From Euonymus europaeus (Eukaryota > Streptophyta > Magnoliopsida > Celastrales > Celastraceae): a stretch of 64,000 nucleotides of DNA. The DNA lies in the NCBI GenBank assembly GCA_963580455.1, contig CAUZKV010000008.1:1178001-1242000 (forward strand), read 5' to 3'. Each line of letters begins with the position of its first letter. Position 1 is the stretch's first letter. The position numbers and the translations under genes are program-made. A model generated the notes under the pieces. The model saw only the letters and a program-made list of their open reading frames with translations, searched no databases and was not told the DNA's origin. Of the stretch, positions 14,014-27,606 are shown piece after piece.

Positions 14014-15051
14014 TATCCGTTGACTCTGAGTTCTGAATTCGGTGATTTTTAGCTTGATTTCACACTACTTTTCGAGCTCTACAATCCTGGCTTTTCGGAT
14101 TTTGATTTCAGAACTCGTGGCTAGTAGGTCTCGTTTCACCTAGTTAGCCGCAAAATGTGGTTTCTTTACGTAAACGGTTTCATGAATATCCGTTGACTCC
14201 GAGTTCTGAATTCGGTGATTTTTAGCTTGATTACACACTACTTTTCGAGCTCTACCATCCCGGAGTTTCGGATTTTGATTTCAGAACTCGTGGCTAGTTG
14301 GTCTCGTTTCACCTTTTTGGCCGCAAAATGTGGTTTCTTTACGTAAATGGTTTTAGGAATATCCGTTGACTCCGAGTTCTGAATTCGGTGATTTTTAGCT
14401 TGATTTCACACTACTTTTTGAGCTCTACAATCATGGCCTTTCGGATTTTGATTTCAGAACTCGTGGCTAGTAGGTCTCGTTTCACCTAGTTAGCCGCGAA
14501 ATGTGGTTTCTTTACGTAAACGGTTTTAGGAATATCCGTTGACTCCGAGTTCTGAATTCGGTGATTTTTACCTTGATTTCACACTACTTTTCAAGCTCTA
14601 CAATCCTGGCGTTTCTGATTTTGATTTCAGAACTCGTGGCTATTAGGTCTCGTTTCACCTAGTTAGGCGCGAAATGTGGTTTCTTTACGTAAACGGTTTT
14701 ATGAATATTCGTTGACTCCGAGTTCTGAATTCGGTGATTTTTAGCTTGATTTCACACTACTTTTCGAGCTCTACAATCCTGGCGTTTCGGATTTTGATTT
14801 CAGAACTCGTGGCTAGTAGGTCTCGTTTCACCTAGTTAGCCGCGAAATTTGGTTTCTTTACGTAAACGGTTTTAGGTATATCCGTTGACTCCGAGTTCTG
14901 AATTCGGTGATTTTTAGCTTGATTTCACACTACTTTTCGAGCTCTACAATCCTGGCATTTTGGATTTTTATTTCAGAACTCGTGGCTAGTAGGTCTCGTT
15001 TCACCTAGTTAGCCGCGAAATGTGTTTTCTTTACGAAAACGGTTTTAGGAA

Positions 15052-15570
15052 TATCCGTTGACTCCGAGTTCTGAATTCGGTGATTTTTAGCTTGATTTCA
15101 CACTACTTTTCGAGCTCTACGATCCTGGGATTTCGGATTTTGATTTCAGAACTCGTGGCTAGTAGGTCTCATTTCACCTAGTTAGCCGCGAAATGTGGTT
15201 TCTTTACGAAAACGGTTTTAGGAATATCCGTTGACTCCGAGTTCTGAATTCGGTGATTTTTAGCTTGATTTCACACTACTTTTCGAGCTCTACAATCCTG
15301 GCTTTTCGGATTTTGATTTCAGAACTCGTGGCTAGTAGGTCTCGTTTCACCTAGTTAGCCGCGAAATGTGTTTTCTTTACGAAAACGGTTTTAGGAATAT
15401 CCGTTGACTCCGAGTTCTGAATTCGGTGATTTTTAGCTTGATTTCACACTACTTTTCGAGCTCTACGATCCTGGGATTTCGGATTTTGATTTCAGAACTC
15501 GTGGCTAGTAGGTCTCATTTCACCTAGTTAGCCGCGAAATGTGGTTTCTTTACGTAAACGGTTTTATGAA
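15052..15570 (+). repeat. Local two-monomer duplication around GATCCTGGGATTT
   Basis: The otherwise rare monomer with CTACGATCCTGGGATTT and GTCTCATTTC occurs at 15052 and again 346 bp later at 15398, separated by one GGCTTTT monomer. The two copies differ at the end (GAAAACGGTTTTAGG against GTAAACGGTTTTATG). That pattern fits an unequal exchange whose junction lies in the monomer tail. Confidence 0.75.
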
Positions 15571-17127
15571 TATCGGTTGACTCTGAGTTCTGAATTCGGT
15601 GATTTTTAGCTTGATTTCACACTACTTTTCGAGCTCTACAATCTTGGTGTTTCGGATTTTGATTTCAGAACTCGTGGCTAGTAGGTCTCGTTTCACCTAG
15701 TTAGCCGCGAAATGTGGTTTCTTTACGTAAACGGTTTTATGAATATCCGTGGACTCCGAGTTCTGAATTCGGTGATTTTTAGCTTGATTACACACTACTT
15801 TTCGAGCTCTACAATCCTGGGTTTTCGGATTTCGATTTCAAAACTCGTGGCTAGTAGGTCTCGTTTCACCTAGTTAGCCGCGAAATGTGGTTTCTTTACG
15901 TAAACGGTTTCATGAATATCCGTTGACTCCGAGTTCTGAATTCAGTGATTTTTAGCTTGATTTCACACTACTTTTCGAGCTCTACAATCCTGGCATTTCG
16001 GATTTTAATTTCAGAACTCGTGGCTAGTAGGTCTCGTTTCACCTAGTTAGCCGCGAAATGTGGTTTCTTTACGTAAACGGTTTTATGAATATCCGTTCAC
16101 TCTGAGTTCTGAATTCGGTGATTTTTAGCTTGATTTCACACTACTTTTCGAGCTCTACAATCCTGGATTTTCGGATTTTTATTTCAGAACTCGTGGCTAG
16201 TAGGTCTCGTTTCACCTAGTTAGCCGCGAAATGTGGTTTCTTTACGTAAACGGTTTTAGGAATATCCGTTGACTCCGAGTTCTGAATTCGGTGATTTTTA
16301 GCTTGATTTCACACTACTTTTCGAGCTCTACAATCCTGGTGTTTCGGATTTTGATTTCAGAACTCGTGGCTAGTAGGTCTCGTTTCACCTAGTTAGCCGC
16401 GAAATGTGGTTTCTTTACGTAAACGGCTTTATGAATATCCGTTGACTCTGAGTTCTGAATTCGGTGATTTTTAGCTTGATTTCACACTACTTTTCGAGCT
16501 CTACAATCCTGGCTTTTCGGATTTTGATTTCAGAGCTCGTGGCTAGTAGGTCTCGTTTCACCTAGTTAGCCGCGAAATGTGGTTTCTTTACGTAAACGGT
16601 TTTATGAAAATCCGTTGACTCTGAGTTCTGAATTCGGTGATTTTTAGCTTGATTTCACACTACTTTTTGAGCTCTACAATCCTGGCTTTTCGGATTTTGA
16701 TTTCAGAGCTCGTGGCTAGTAGGTCTCGTTTCACCTAGTTAGCCGTGAAATGTGGTTTCTTTACGTAAACGGTTTCATGAATATCCGTTGACTCCGAGTT
16801 CTGAATTCGGTGATTTTTAGCTTGATTTCACACTACTTTTCGAGCTCTACAATCCTGGCATTTCGGATTTTAATTTCAGAACTCGTGGCTAGTAGGTCTC
16901 GTTTCACCTAGTTAGCCGCGAAATGTGGTTTCTTTACGTAAACGGTTTTATGAATATCCGTTGACTCTGAGTTCTGAATTCGGTGATTTTTAGCTTGATT
17001 TCACACTACTTTTCGAGCTCTACAATCCTGGCTTTTCGGATTTTGATTTCAGAACTCGTGGCTAGTAGGTCTCGTTTCACCTAGTTAGCCGCAAAATGTG
17101 GTTTCTTTACGTAAACGGTTTCATGAA

Positions 17128-17473
17128 TATCCGTTGACTCCGAGTTCTGAATTCGGTGATTTTTAGCTTGATTACACACTACTTTTCGAGCTCTACCATC
17201 CCGGCGTTTCGGATTTTGATTTCAGAACTCGTGGCTAGTTGGTCTCGTTTCACCTTTTTGGCCGCAAAATGTGGTTTCTTTACGTAAATGGTTTTAGGAA
17301 TATCCGTTGACTCCGAGTTCTGAATTCGGTGATTTTTAGCTTGATTTCACACTACTTTTTGAGCTCTACAATCCTGGCCTTTCGGATTTTGATTTCAGAA
17401 CTCGTGGCTAGTAGGTCTCGTTTCACCTAGTTAGCCGCGAAATGTGGTTTCTTTACGTAAACGGTTTTAGGAA
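17128..17473 (+). repeat. Divergent linked monomer pair (GATTACACAC type)
   Basis: The first monomer has a linked set of changes: GATTACACAC for GATTTCACAC, CTACCATCCCGG for CTACAATCCTGG, GCTAGTTGG for GCTAGTAGG, and TTTTTGGCCGCAAAATG near its end with TAAATGG. The next has CTTTTTGAGCTC and GGCCTTTCGG. The pair recurs through the window (for example 4.86, 11.43, 14.19, 20.94, 24.06, 32.36, 34.44, 42.57 and 44.82 kb), later also as CAATTTGGCCACAAAATG at 36291, 37675 and 39232. Linked differences mark it as the most distinct monomer subtype. Confidence 0.85.
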
Positions 17474-18112
17474 TATCCGTTGACTCCGAGTTCTGAATTC
17501 GGTGATTTTTACCTTGATTTCACACTACTTTTCAAGCTCTACAATCCTGGCTTTTCGGATTTTGATTTCAGAACTCGTGGCTATTAGGTCTCGTTTCACC
17601 TAGTTAGGCGCGAAATGTGGTTTCTTTACGTAAACGGTTTTATGAATATTCGTTGACTCCGAGTTCTGAATTCGGTGATTTTTAGCTTGATTTCACACTA
17701 CTTTTCGAGCTCTACAATCCTGGCATTTTGGATTTTTATTTCAGAACTCGTGGCTAGTAGGTCTCGTTTCACCTAGTTAGCCGCGAAATGTGTTTTCTTT
17801 ACGTAAACGGTTTTATGAATATCCGTTGACTCCGAGTTCTGAATTCGGTGATTTTTAGCTTGATTTCACACTACTTTTCGAGCTCTACAATCCCGGCTTT
17901 TCGGATTTTGATTTCAGAACTCGTGGCTAGTAGGTCCCGTTTCACCTAGTTAGCCGCGAAATGTGTTTTCTTTACGAAAACGGTTTTAGGAATATCCGTT
18001 GACTCCGAGTTCTGAATTCGGTGATTTTTAGCTTGATTTCACACTACTTTTCGAGCTCTACGATCCTGGCATTTCGGATTTTGATTTCAGAACTCGTGGC
18101 TAGTAGGTCTCA

Positions 18113-21100
18113 TTTCACCTAGTTAGCCGCGAAATGTGGTTTCTTTACGTAAACGGTTTTATGAATATCGGTTGACTCTGAGTTCTGAATTCGGTGATTT
18201 TTAGCTTGATTTCACACTACTTTTCGAGCTCTACAATCTTGGTGTTTCGGATTTTGATTTCAGAACTCGTGGCTAGTAGGTCTCGTTTCACCTAGTTAGC
18301 CGCGAAATGTGGTTTCTTTACGTAAACGGTTTTATGAATATCCGTGGACTCCGAGTTCTGAATTCGGTGATTTTTAGCTTGATTACACACTACTTTTCGA
18401 GCTCTACAATCCTGGGTTTTCGGATTTCGATTTCAAAACTCGTGGCTAGTAGGTCTCGTTTCACCTAGTTAGCCGCGAAATGTGGTTTCTTTACGTAAAC
18501 GGTTTCATGAATATCCGTTGACTCCGATTTCTGAATTCGGTGATTTTTAGCTTGATTTCACACTACTTTTCGAGCTCTACAATCCTGGCAATTCAGATTT
18601 TAATTTCAGAACTCGTGGCTAGTAGGTCTCGTTTCACCTAGTTAGCCGCGAAATGTGGTTTCTTTACGTAAACGGTTTTATGAATATCCGTTGACTCTGA
18701 GTTCTGAATTCGGTGATTTTTAGCTTGATTTCACACTACTTTTCGAGCTCTACAATCCTGGATTTTCGGATTTTTATTTCAGAACTCGTGGCTAGTAGGT
18801 CTTGTTTCACCTAGTTAGCCGCGAAATGTGGTTTCTTTACGTAAACGGTTTTAGGAATATCCGTTGACTCCGAGTTCTGAATTCGGTGATTTTTAGCTTG
18901 ATTTCACACTACTTTTCGAGCTCTACAATCCTGGTGTTTCGGATTTTGATTTCAGAACTCGTGGCTAGTAGGTCTCGTTTCACCTAGTTAGCCGCGAAAT
19001 GTGGTTTCTTTACGTAAACGGCTTTATGAATATCCGTTGACTCTGAGTTCTGAATTCGGTGATTTTTAGCTTGATTTCACACTACTTTTCGAGCTCTACA
19101 ATCCTGGCATTTCGGATTTTAATTTCAGAACTCGTGGCTAGTAGGTCTCGTTTCACCTAGTTAGCCGCGAAATGTGGTTTCTTTACGTAAACGGTTTTAT
19201 GAATATCCGTTGACTCTGAGTTCTGAATTCGGTGATTTTTAGCTTGATTTCACACTACTTTTCGAGCTCTACAATCCTGGATTTTCGGATTTTTATTTCA
19301 GAACTCGTGGCTAGTAGGTCTCGTTTCACCTAGTTAGCCGCGAAATGTGGTTTCTTTACGTAAACGGTTTTAGGAATATCCGTTGACTCCGAGTTCTGAA
19401 TTCGGTGATTTTTAGCTTGATTTCACACTACTTTTCGAGCTCTACAATCCTGGTGTTTCGGATTTTGATTTCAGAACTCGTGGCTAGTAGGTCTCGTTTC
19501 ACCTAGTTAGCCGCGAAATGTGGTTTCTTTACGTAAACGGCTTTATGAATATCCGTTGACTCTGAGTTCTGAATTCGGTGATTTTTAGCTTGATTTCACA
19601 CTACTTTTCGAGCTCTACAATCCTGGCTTTTCGGATTTTGATTTCAGAGCTCGTGGCTAGTAGGTCTCGTTTCACCTAGTTAGCCGCGAAATGTGGTTTC
19701 TTTACGTAAACGGTTTTATGAATATCCGTTGACTCTGAATTCTGAATTCGGTGATTTTTAGCTTGATTTCACACTACTTTTTGAGCTCTACAATCCTGGC
19801 TTTTCGGATTTTGATTTCAGAGCTCGTGGCTAGTAGGTCTCGTTTCACCTAGTTAGCCGCGAAATGTGGTTTCTTTACGTAAACGGTTTTATGAATATCC
19901 GTTGACTCTGAGTTCTGAATTCGGTGATTTTTAGCTTGATTTCACACTACTTTTCGAGCTCTACAATCCTGGATTTTCGGATTTTTATTTCAGAACTCGT
20001 GGCTAGTAGGTCTCGTTTCACCTAGTTAGCCGCGAAATGTGGTTTCTTTACGTAAACGGTTTTAGGAATATCCGTTGACTCCGAGTTCTGAATTCGGTGA
20101 TTTTTAGCTTGATTTCACACTACTTTTCGAGCTCTACAATCCTGGTGTTTCGGATTTTGATTTCAGAACTCGTGGCTAGTAGGTCTCGTTTCACCTAGTT
20201 AGCCGCGAAATGTGGTTTCTTTACGTAAACGGCTTTATGAATATCCGTTGACTCTGAGTTCTGAATTCGGTGATTTTTAGCTTGATTTCACACTACTTTT
20301 CGAGCTCTACAATCCTGGCTTTTCGGATTTTGATTTCAGAGCTCGTGGCTAGTAGGTCTCGTTTCACCTAGTTAGCCGCGAAATGTGGTTTCTTTACGTA
20401 AACGGTTTTATGAATATCCGTTGACTCTGAGTTCTGAATTCGGTGATTTTTAGCTTGATTTCACACTACTTTTTGAGCTCTACAATCCTGGCTTTTCGGA
20501 TTTTGATTTCAGAGCTCGTGGCTAGTAGGTCTCGTTTCACCTAGTTAGCCGTGAAATGTGGTTTCTTTACGTAAACGGTTTCATGAATATCCGTTGACTC
20601 CGAGTTCTGAATTCGGTGATTTTTAGCTTGATTTCACACTACTTTTCGAGCTCTACAATCCTGGCATTTCGGATTTTAATTTCATAACTCGTGGCTAGTA
20701 GGTCTCGTTTCACCTAGTTAGCCGCGAAATGTGGTTTCTTTACGTAAACGGTTTTATGAATATCCGTTGACTCTGAGTTCTGAATTCGGTGATTTTTAGC
20801 TTGATTTCACACTACTTTTCGAGCTCTACAATCCTGGCTTTTCGGATTTTGATTTCAGAACTCGTGGCTAGTAGGTCTCGTTTCACCTAGTTAGCCGCAA
20901 AATGTGGTTTCTTTACGTAAACGGTTTCATGAATATCCGTTGACTCCGAGTTCTGAATTCGGTGATTTTTAGCTTGATTACACACTACTTTTCGAGCTCT
21001 ACCATCCCGGCGTTTCGGATTTTGATTTCAGAACTCGTGGCTAGTTGGTCTCGTTTCACCTTTTTGGCCGCAAAATGTGGTTTCTTTACGTAAATGGTTT

Positions 21101-21226
21101 TAGGAATATCCGTTGACTCCGAATTCTGAATTCGGTGATTTTTAGCTTGATTTCACACTACTTTTTGAGCTCTACAATCCTGGACTTTCGGATTTTGATT
21201 TCAGAACTCGTGGCTAGTAGGTCTCG
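18113..21226 (+). repeat. 18-monomer HOR, first copy (3114 bp)
   Basis: The block is followed directly by a near-identical copy at +3114 bp (18 x 173). Shared rare markers: ATCGGTTGAC (18167, 21281) and GGCAATTCAGATTTT (about 18588, 21702). Inside, the GGATTTTCGG/GGTGTTT/GGCTTTT run appears three times (CAATCCTGGATTT at 18753, 19272, 19964), that is 3 and then 4 monomers apart, so the unit grew by internal duplication before the whole unit was copied. The left edge is set by GTCTCATTTC against GTCTCGTTTC at 18112/21226. Confidence 0.9.
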
Positions 21227-24200
21227 TTTCACCTAGTTAGCCGCGAAATGTGGTTTCTTTACGTAAACGGTTTTATGAATATCGGTTGACTCTGAGTTTT
21301 GAATTCGGTGATTTTTAGCTTGATTTCACACTACTTTTCGAGCTCTACAATCTTGGTGTTTCGGATTTTGATTTCAGAACTCGTGGCTAGTAGGTCTCGT
21401 TTCACCTAGTTAGCCGCGAAATGTGGTTTCTTTACGTAAACGGTTTTATGAATATCCGTGGACTCCGAGTTCTGAATTCGGTGATTTTTAGCTTGATTAC
21501 ACACTACTTTTCGAGCTCTACAATCCTGGGTTTTCGGATTTCGATTTCAAAACTCGTGGCTAGTAGGTCTCGTTTCACCTAGTTAGCCGCGAAATGTGGT
21601 TTCTTTACGTAAACGGTTTCATGAATATCCGTTGACTCCGAGTTCTGAATTCGGTGATTTTTAGCTTGATTTCACACTACTTTTCGAGCTCTACAATCCT
21701 GGCAATTCAGATTTTAATTTCAGAACTCGTGGCTAGTAGGTCTCGTTTCACCTAGTTAGCCGCGAAATGTGGTTTCTTTACGTAAACGGTTTTATGAATA
21801 TCCGTTGACTCTGAGTTCTGAATTCGGTGATTTTTAGCTTGATTTCACACTACTTTTCGAGCTCTACAATCCTGGATTTTCGGATTTTTATTTCAGAACT
21901 CGTGGCTAGTAGGTCTCGTTTCACCTAGTTAGCCGCGAAATGTGGTTTCTTTACGTAAACGGTTTTAGGAATATCCGTTGACTCCGAGTTCTGAATTCGG
22001 TGATTTTTAGCTTGATTTCACACTACTTTTCGAGCTCTACAATCCTGGTGTTTCGGATTTTGATTTCAGAACTCGTGGCTAGTAGGTCTCGTTTCACCTA
22101 GTTAGCCGCGAAATGTGGTTTCTTTACGTAAACGGCTTTATGAATATCCGTTGACTCTGAGTTCTGAATTCGGTGATTTTTAGCTTGATTTCACACTACT
22201 TTTCGAGCTCTACAATCCTGGCATTTCGGATTTTAATTTCAGAACTCGTGGCTAGTAGGTCTCGTTTCACCTAGTTAGCCGCGAAATGTGGTTTCTTTAC
22301 GTAAACGGTTTTATGAATATCCGTTGACTCTGAGTTCTGAATTCGGTGATTTTTAGCTTGATTTCACACTACTTTTCGAGCTCTACAATCCTGGATTTTC
22401 GGATTTTTATTTCAGAACTCGTGGCTAGTAGGTCTCGTTTCACCTAGTTAGCCGCGAAATGTGGTTTCTTTACGTAAACGGTTTTAGGAATATCCGTTGA
22501 CTCCGAGTTCTGAATTCGGTGATTTTTAGCTTGATTTCACACTACTTTTCGAGCTCTACAATCCTGGTGTTTCGGATTTTGATTTCAGAACTCGTGGCTA
22601 GTAGGTCTCGTTTCACCTAGTTAGCCGCGAAATGTGGTTTCTTTACGTAAACGGCTTTATGAATATCCGTTGACTCTGAGTTCTGAATTCGGTGATTTTT
22701 AGCTTGATTTCACACTACTTTTCGAGCTCTACAATCCTGGCTTTTCGGATTTTGATTTCAGAGCTCGTGGCTAGTAGGTCTCGTTTCACCTAGTTAGCCG
22801 CGAAATGTGGTTTCTTTACGTAAACGGTTTTATGAATATCCGTTGACTCTGAGTTCTGAATTCGGTGATTTTTAGCTTGATTTCACACTACTTTTTGAGC
22901 TCTACAATCCTGGCTTTTCGGATTTTGATTTCAGAGCTCGTGGCTAGTAGGTCTCGTTTCACCTAGTTAGCCGCGAAATGTGGTTTCTTTACGTAAACGG
23001 TTTTATGAATATCCGTTGACTCTGAGTTCTGAATTCGGTGATTTTTAGCTTGATTTCACACTACTTTTCGAGCTCTACAATCCTGGATTTTCGGATTTTT
23101 ATTTCAGAACTCGTGGCTAGTAGGTCTCGTTTCACCTAGTTAGCCGCGAAATGTGGTTTCTTTACGTAAACGGTTTTAGGAATATCCGTTGACTCCGAGT
23201 TCTGAATTCGGTGATTTTTAGCTTGATTTCACACTACTTTTCGAGCTCTACAATCCTGGTGTTTCGGATTTTGATTTCAGAACTCGTGGCTAGTAGGTCT
23301 CGTTTCACCTAGTTAGCCGCGAAATGTGGTTTCTTTACGTAAACGGCTTTATGAATATCCGTTGACTCTGAGTTCTGAATTCGGTGATTTTTAGCTTGAT
23401 TTCACACTACTTTTCGAGCTCTACAATCCTGGCTTTTCGGATTTTGATTTCAGAGCTCGTGGCTAGTAGGTCTCGTTTCACCTAGTTAGCCGCGAAATGT
23501 GGTTTCTTTACGTAAACGGTTTTATGAATATCCGTTGACTCTGAGTTCTGAATTCGGTGATTTTTAGCTTGATTTCACACTACTTTTTGAGCTCTACAAT
23601 CCTGGCTTTTCGGATTTTGATTTCAGAGCTCGTGGCTAGTAGGTCTCGTTTCACCTAGTTAGCCGTGAAATGTGGTTTCTTTACGTAAACGGTTTCATGA
23701 ATATCCGTTGACTCCGAGTTCTGAATTCGGTGATTTTTAGCTTGATTTCACACTACTTTTCGAGCTCTACAATCCTGGCATTTCGGATTTTAATTTCAGA
23801 ACTCGTGGCTAGTAGGTCTCGTTTCACCTAGTTAGCCGCGAAATGTGGTTTCTTTACGTAAACGGTTTATGAATATCCGTTGACTCTGAGTTCTGAATTC
23901 GGTGATTTTTAGCTTGATTTCACACTACTTTTCGAGCTCTACAATCCTGGCTTTTCGGATTTTGATTTCAGAACTCGTGGCTAGTAGGTCTCGTTTCACC
24001 TAGTTAGCCGCAAAATGTGGTTTCTTTACGTAAACGGTTTCATGAATATCCGTTGACTCCGAGTTCTGAATTCGGTGATTTTTAGCTTGATTACACACTA
24101 CTTTTCGAGCTCTACCATCCCGGCGTTTCGGATTTTGATTTCAGAACTCGTGGCTAGTTGGTCTCGTTTCACCTTTTTGGCCGCAAAATGTGGTTTCTTT

Positions 24201-24339
24201 ACGTAAATGGTTTTAGGAATATCCGTTGACTCCGAGTTCTGAATTCGGTGATTTTTAGCTTGATTTCACACTACTTTTTGAGCTCTACAATCCTGGCCTT
24301 TCGGATTTTGATTTCAGAACTCGTGGCTAGTAGGTCTCG
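21227..24339 (+). repeat. 18-monomer HOR, second copy (3113 bp)
   Basis: A near-identical repeat of 18113-21226, one base shorter through the 1-bp deletion in the monomer at 23702. Similarity continues to about 24388. Differences I noticed include TGAGTTTTGAATTC (about 21298) against TGAGTTCTGAATTC, and GGCCTTTCGG against GGACTTTCGG at the right end. The nested three-fold run is kept (21867, 22386, 23078), so the nested expansion came before the 18-monomer duplication. Confidence 0.9.
23702..23873 (+). repeat. 172-bp monomer with 1-bp deletion
   Basis: The tail reads AACGGTTTATGAAT instead of AACGGTTTTATGAAT, losing one T of the run. The same change occurs independently, or by transfer, in the monomer at 62725. 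It shifts the register of all later monomers by -1. Confidence 0.9.
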
Positions 24340-25011
24340 TTTCACCTAGTTAGCCGCGAAATGTGGTTTCTTTACGTAAACGGTTTTAGGAATATCCGTT
24401 GACTCCGAGTTCTGAATTCGGTGATTTTTACCTTGATTTCACACTACTTTTCAAGCTCTACAATCCTGGCGTTTCGGATTTTGATTTCAGAACTCGTGGC
24501 TATTAGGTCTCGTTTCACCTAGTTAGGCGCGAAATGTGGTTTCTTTACGTAAACGGTTTTATGAATATTCGTTGACTCCGAGTTCTGAATTCGGTGATTT
24601 TTAGCTTGATTTCACACTACTTTTCGAGCTCTACAATCCTGGCATTTTGGATTTTTATTTCAGAACTCGTGGCTAGTAGGTCTCGTTTCACCTAGTTAGC
24701 CGCGAAATGTGTTTTCTTTACGTAAACGGTTTTATGAATATCCGTTGACTCCGAGTTCTGAATTCGGTGATTTTTAGCTTGATTTCACACTACTTTTCGA
24801 GCTCTACAATCCTGGCTTTTCGGATTTTGATTTCAGAACTCGTGGCTAGTAGGTCCCGTTTCACCTAGTTAGCCGCGAAATGTGTTTTCTTTACGAAAAC
24901 GGTTTTAGGAATATCCGTTGACTCCGAGTTCTGAATTCGGTTATTTTTAGCTTGATTTCACACTACTTTTCGAGCTCTACGATCCTGGCATTTCGGATTT
25001 TGATTTCAGAA
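24340..25011 (+). repeat. Satellite linker between the 18- and 15-monomer HORs
   Basis: These four or so monomers carry the TTACCTTG, AATATTCG, CATTTTGG, GGTCCCG and CTACGATCC variants in the usual composite order, matching 17.5-18.1 kb. Nothing other than satellite is present. Confidence 0.75.
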
Positions 25012-27606
25012 CTCGTGGCTAGTAGGTCTCATTTCACCTAGTTAGCCGCGAAATGTGGTTTCTTTACGTAAACGGTTTTATGAATATCGGTTGACTCTGA
25101 GTTCTGAATTCGGTGATTTTTAGCTTGATTTCACACTACTTTTCGAGCTCTACAATCTTGGTGTTTCGGATTTTGATTTCAGAACTCGTGGCTAGTAGGT
25201 CTCGTTTCACCTAGTTAGCCGCGAAATGTGGTTTCTTTACGTAAACGGTTTCATGAATATCCGTTGACTCCGAGTTCTGAATTCGGTGATTTTTAGCTTG
25301 ATTTCACACTACTTTTCGAGCTCTACAATCCTGGCAATTCAGATTTTAATTTCAGAACTCGTGGCTAGTAGGTCTCGTTTCACCTAGTTAGCCGCGAAAT
25401 GTGGTTTCTTTACGTAAACGGTTTTATGAATATCCGTTGACTCTGAGTTCTGAATTCGGTGATTTTTAGCTTGATTTCACACTACTTTTCGAGCTCTACA
25501 ATCCTGGATTTTCGGATTTTTATTTCAGAACTCGTGGCTAGTAGGTCTCGTTTCACCTAGTTAGCCGCGAAATGTGGTTTCTTTACGTAAACGGTTTTAG
25601 GAATATCCGTTGACTCCGAGTTCTGAATTCGGTGATTTTTAGCTTGATTTCACACTACTTTTCGAGCACTACAATCCTGGTGTTTCGGATTTTGATTTCA
25701 GAACTCGTGGCTAGTAGGTCTCGTTTCACCTAGTTAGCCGCGAAATGTGGTTTCTTTACGTAAACGGCTTTATGAATATCCGTTGACTCTGAGTTCTGAA
25801 TTCGGTGATTTTTAGCTTGATTTCACACTACTTTTCGAGCTCTACAATCCTGGCTTTTCGGATTTTGATTTCAGAGCTCGTGGCTAGTAGGTCTCGTTTC
25901 ACCTAGTTAGCCGCGAAATGTGGTTTCTTTACGTAAACGGTTTTATGAATATCCGTTGACTCTGAGTTCTGAATTCGGTGATTTTTAGCTTGATTTCACA
26001 CTACTTTTCGAGCTCTACAATCCTGGCTTTTCGGATTTTGATTTCAGAGCTCGTGGCTAGTAGGTCTCGTTTCACCTAGTTAGCCGTGAAATGTGGTTTC
26101 TTTACGTAAACGGTTTCATGAATATCCGTTGACTCCGAGTTCTGAATTCGGTGATTTTTAGCTTGATTTCACACTACTTTTCGAGCTCTACAATCCTGAC
26201 ATTTCGGATTTTAATTTCAGAACTCGTGGCTAGTAGGTCTCGTTTCACCTAGTTAGCCGCGAAATGTGGTTTCTTTACGTAAACGGTTTTATAAATATCC
26301 GTTGACTCTGAGTTCTGAATTCGGTGATTTTTAGCTTGATTTCACACTACTTTTCGAGCTCTACAATCCTGGCTTTTCGGATTTTGATTTCAGAACTCGT
26401 GGCTAGTAGGTCTAGTTTCACCTAGTTAGCCGCAAAATGTGGTTTCTTTACGTAAACGGTTTCATGAATATCCGTTGACTCCGAGTTCTGAATTCGGTGA
26501 TTTTTAGCTTGATTTCACACTACTTTTCGAGCTCTACAATCCTGGAATTTTGGATTTTCATTTCAGAACTCGTGGCTAGTAGGTCTCGTTTCACCTAGTT
26601 AGCCGCGAAATGTGTTTTCTTTACGTAAACGGTTTTATGAATATCCGTTGACTCCGAGTTCTGAATTCGGTGATTTTTAGCTTGATTTCACACTACTTTT
26701 CGAGCTCTACAATTCTGGCTTTTCGGATTTTGATTTCAGAACTCGTGGCTAGTAGGTCCCGTTTCACCTAGTTAGGCGCGAAATGTGTTTTCTTTACGAA
26801 AACGGTTTTAGGAATATCCGTTGACTCCGAGTTCTGAATTCGGTGATTTTTAGCTTGATTTCACACTACTTTTCGAGCTCTACGATCCTGGCATTTCGGA
26901 TTTTGATTTCAGAACTCGTGGCTAGTAGGTCTCATTTCACCTAGTTAGCCGCGAAATGTGGTTTCTTTACGTAAACGGTTTTATGAATATCGGTTGACTC
27001 TGAGTTCTGAATTCGGTGATTTTTAGCTTGATTTCACACTACTTTTCGAGCTCTACAATCTTGGTGTTTCGGATTTTGATTTCAGAGCTCGTGGCTAGTA
27101 GGTCTCGTTTCACCTAGTTAGCCGTGAAATGTGGTTTCTTTACGTAAACGGTTTCATGAATATCCGTTGACTCCGAGTTCTGAATTCGGTGATTTTTAGC
27201 TTGATTTCACACTACTTTTCGAGCTCTACAATCCTGACATTTCGGATTTTGATTTCAGAGCTCGTGGCTAGTAGGTCTCGTTTCACCTAGTTAGCCGTGA
27301 AATGTGGTTTCTTTACGTAAACGGTTTCATGAATATCCGTTGACTCCGAGTTCTGAATTCGGTGATTTTTAGCTTGATTTCACACTACTTTTCGAGCTCT
27401 ACAATCTTGGTGTTTCGGATTTTGATTTCAGAGCTCGTGGCTAGTAGGTCTCGTTTCACCTAGTTAGCCGTGAAATGTGGTTTCTTTACGTAAACGGTTT
27501 CATGAATATCCGTTGACTCCGAGTTCTGAATTCGGTGATTTTTAGCTTGATTTCACACTACTTTTCGAGCTCTACAATCCTGACATTTCGGATTTTGATT
27601 TCAGAG
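25012..27606 (+). repeat. 15-monomer HOR, first copy (2595 bp)
   Basis: Repeats at +2595 bp (15 x 173). Shared markers: ATCGGTTGAC (25086, 27681), GGCAATTCAG (25333, 27928), GAGCACTACAATCC, CCTGACATTTCGG (26191, 28786), GTCTAGTTTC, and GGTCCCGTTTC with GGCGCG (26755, 29350). The last part holds a local dimer duplication: the CTTGGTGTTT and CCTGACATTT monomers at 26988 and 27161 are repeated at 27334 and 27507. The left edge is CAGAACTCG against CAGAGCTCG at 25011/27606. Confidence 0.9.

Larger units (their letters stand above)
10896..18112 (+). repeat. Variable-length composite HOR domain
   Basis: The domain is built from one ordered series of monomer types: GATTACACAC/CCATCCCGG, TTTGGCCGCAAAATG, TTACCTTG, AATATTCG, CATTTTGG, GGTCCCGTTT, GTCTCATTTC, then TATCGGTTGAC. 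The marker ATCGGTTGAC lies at 12285, 15572 and 18167, spaced 19 and 15 monomers, so the series has gained or lost whole monomers between rounds. The 12.0-12.6 kb part also matches about 5.8-6.4 kb at 36 monomers (GGTCCCG at 5823 and 12051). No non-satellite sequence is seen. Confidence 0.8.
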
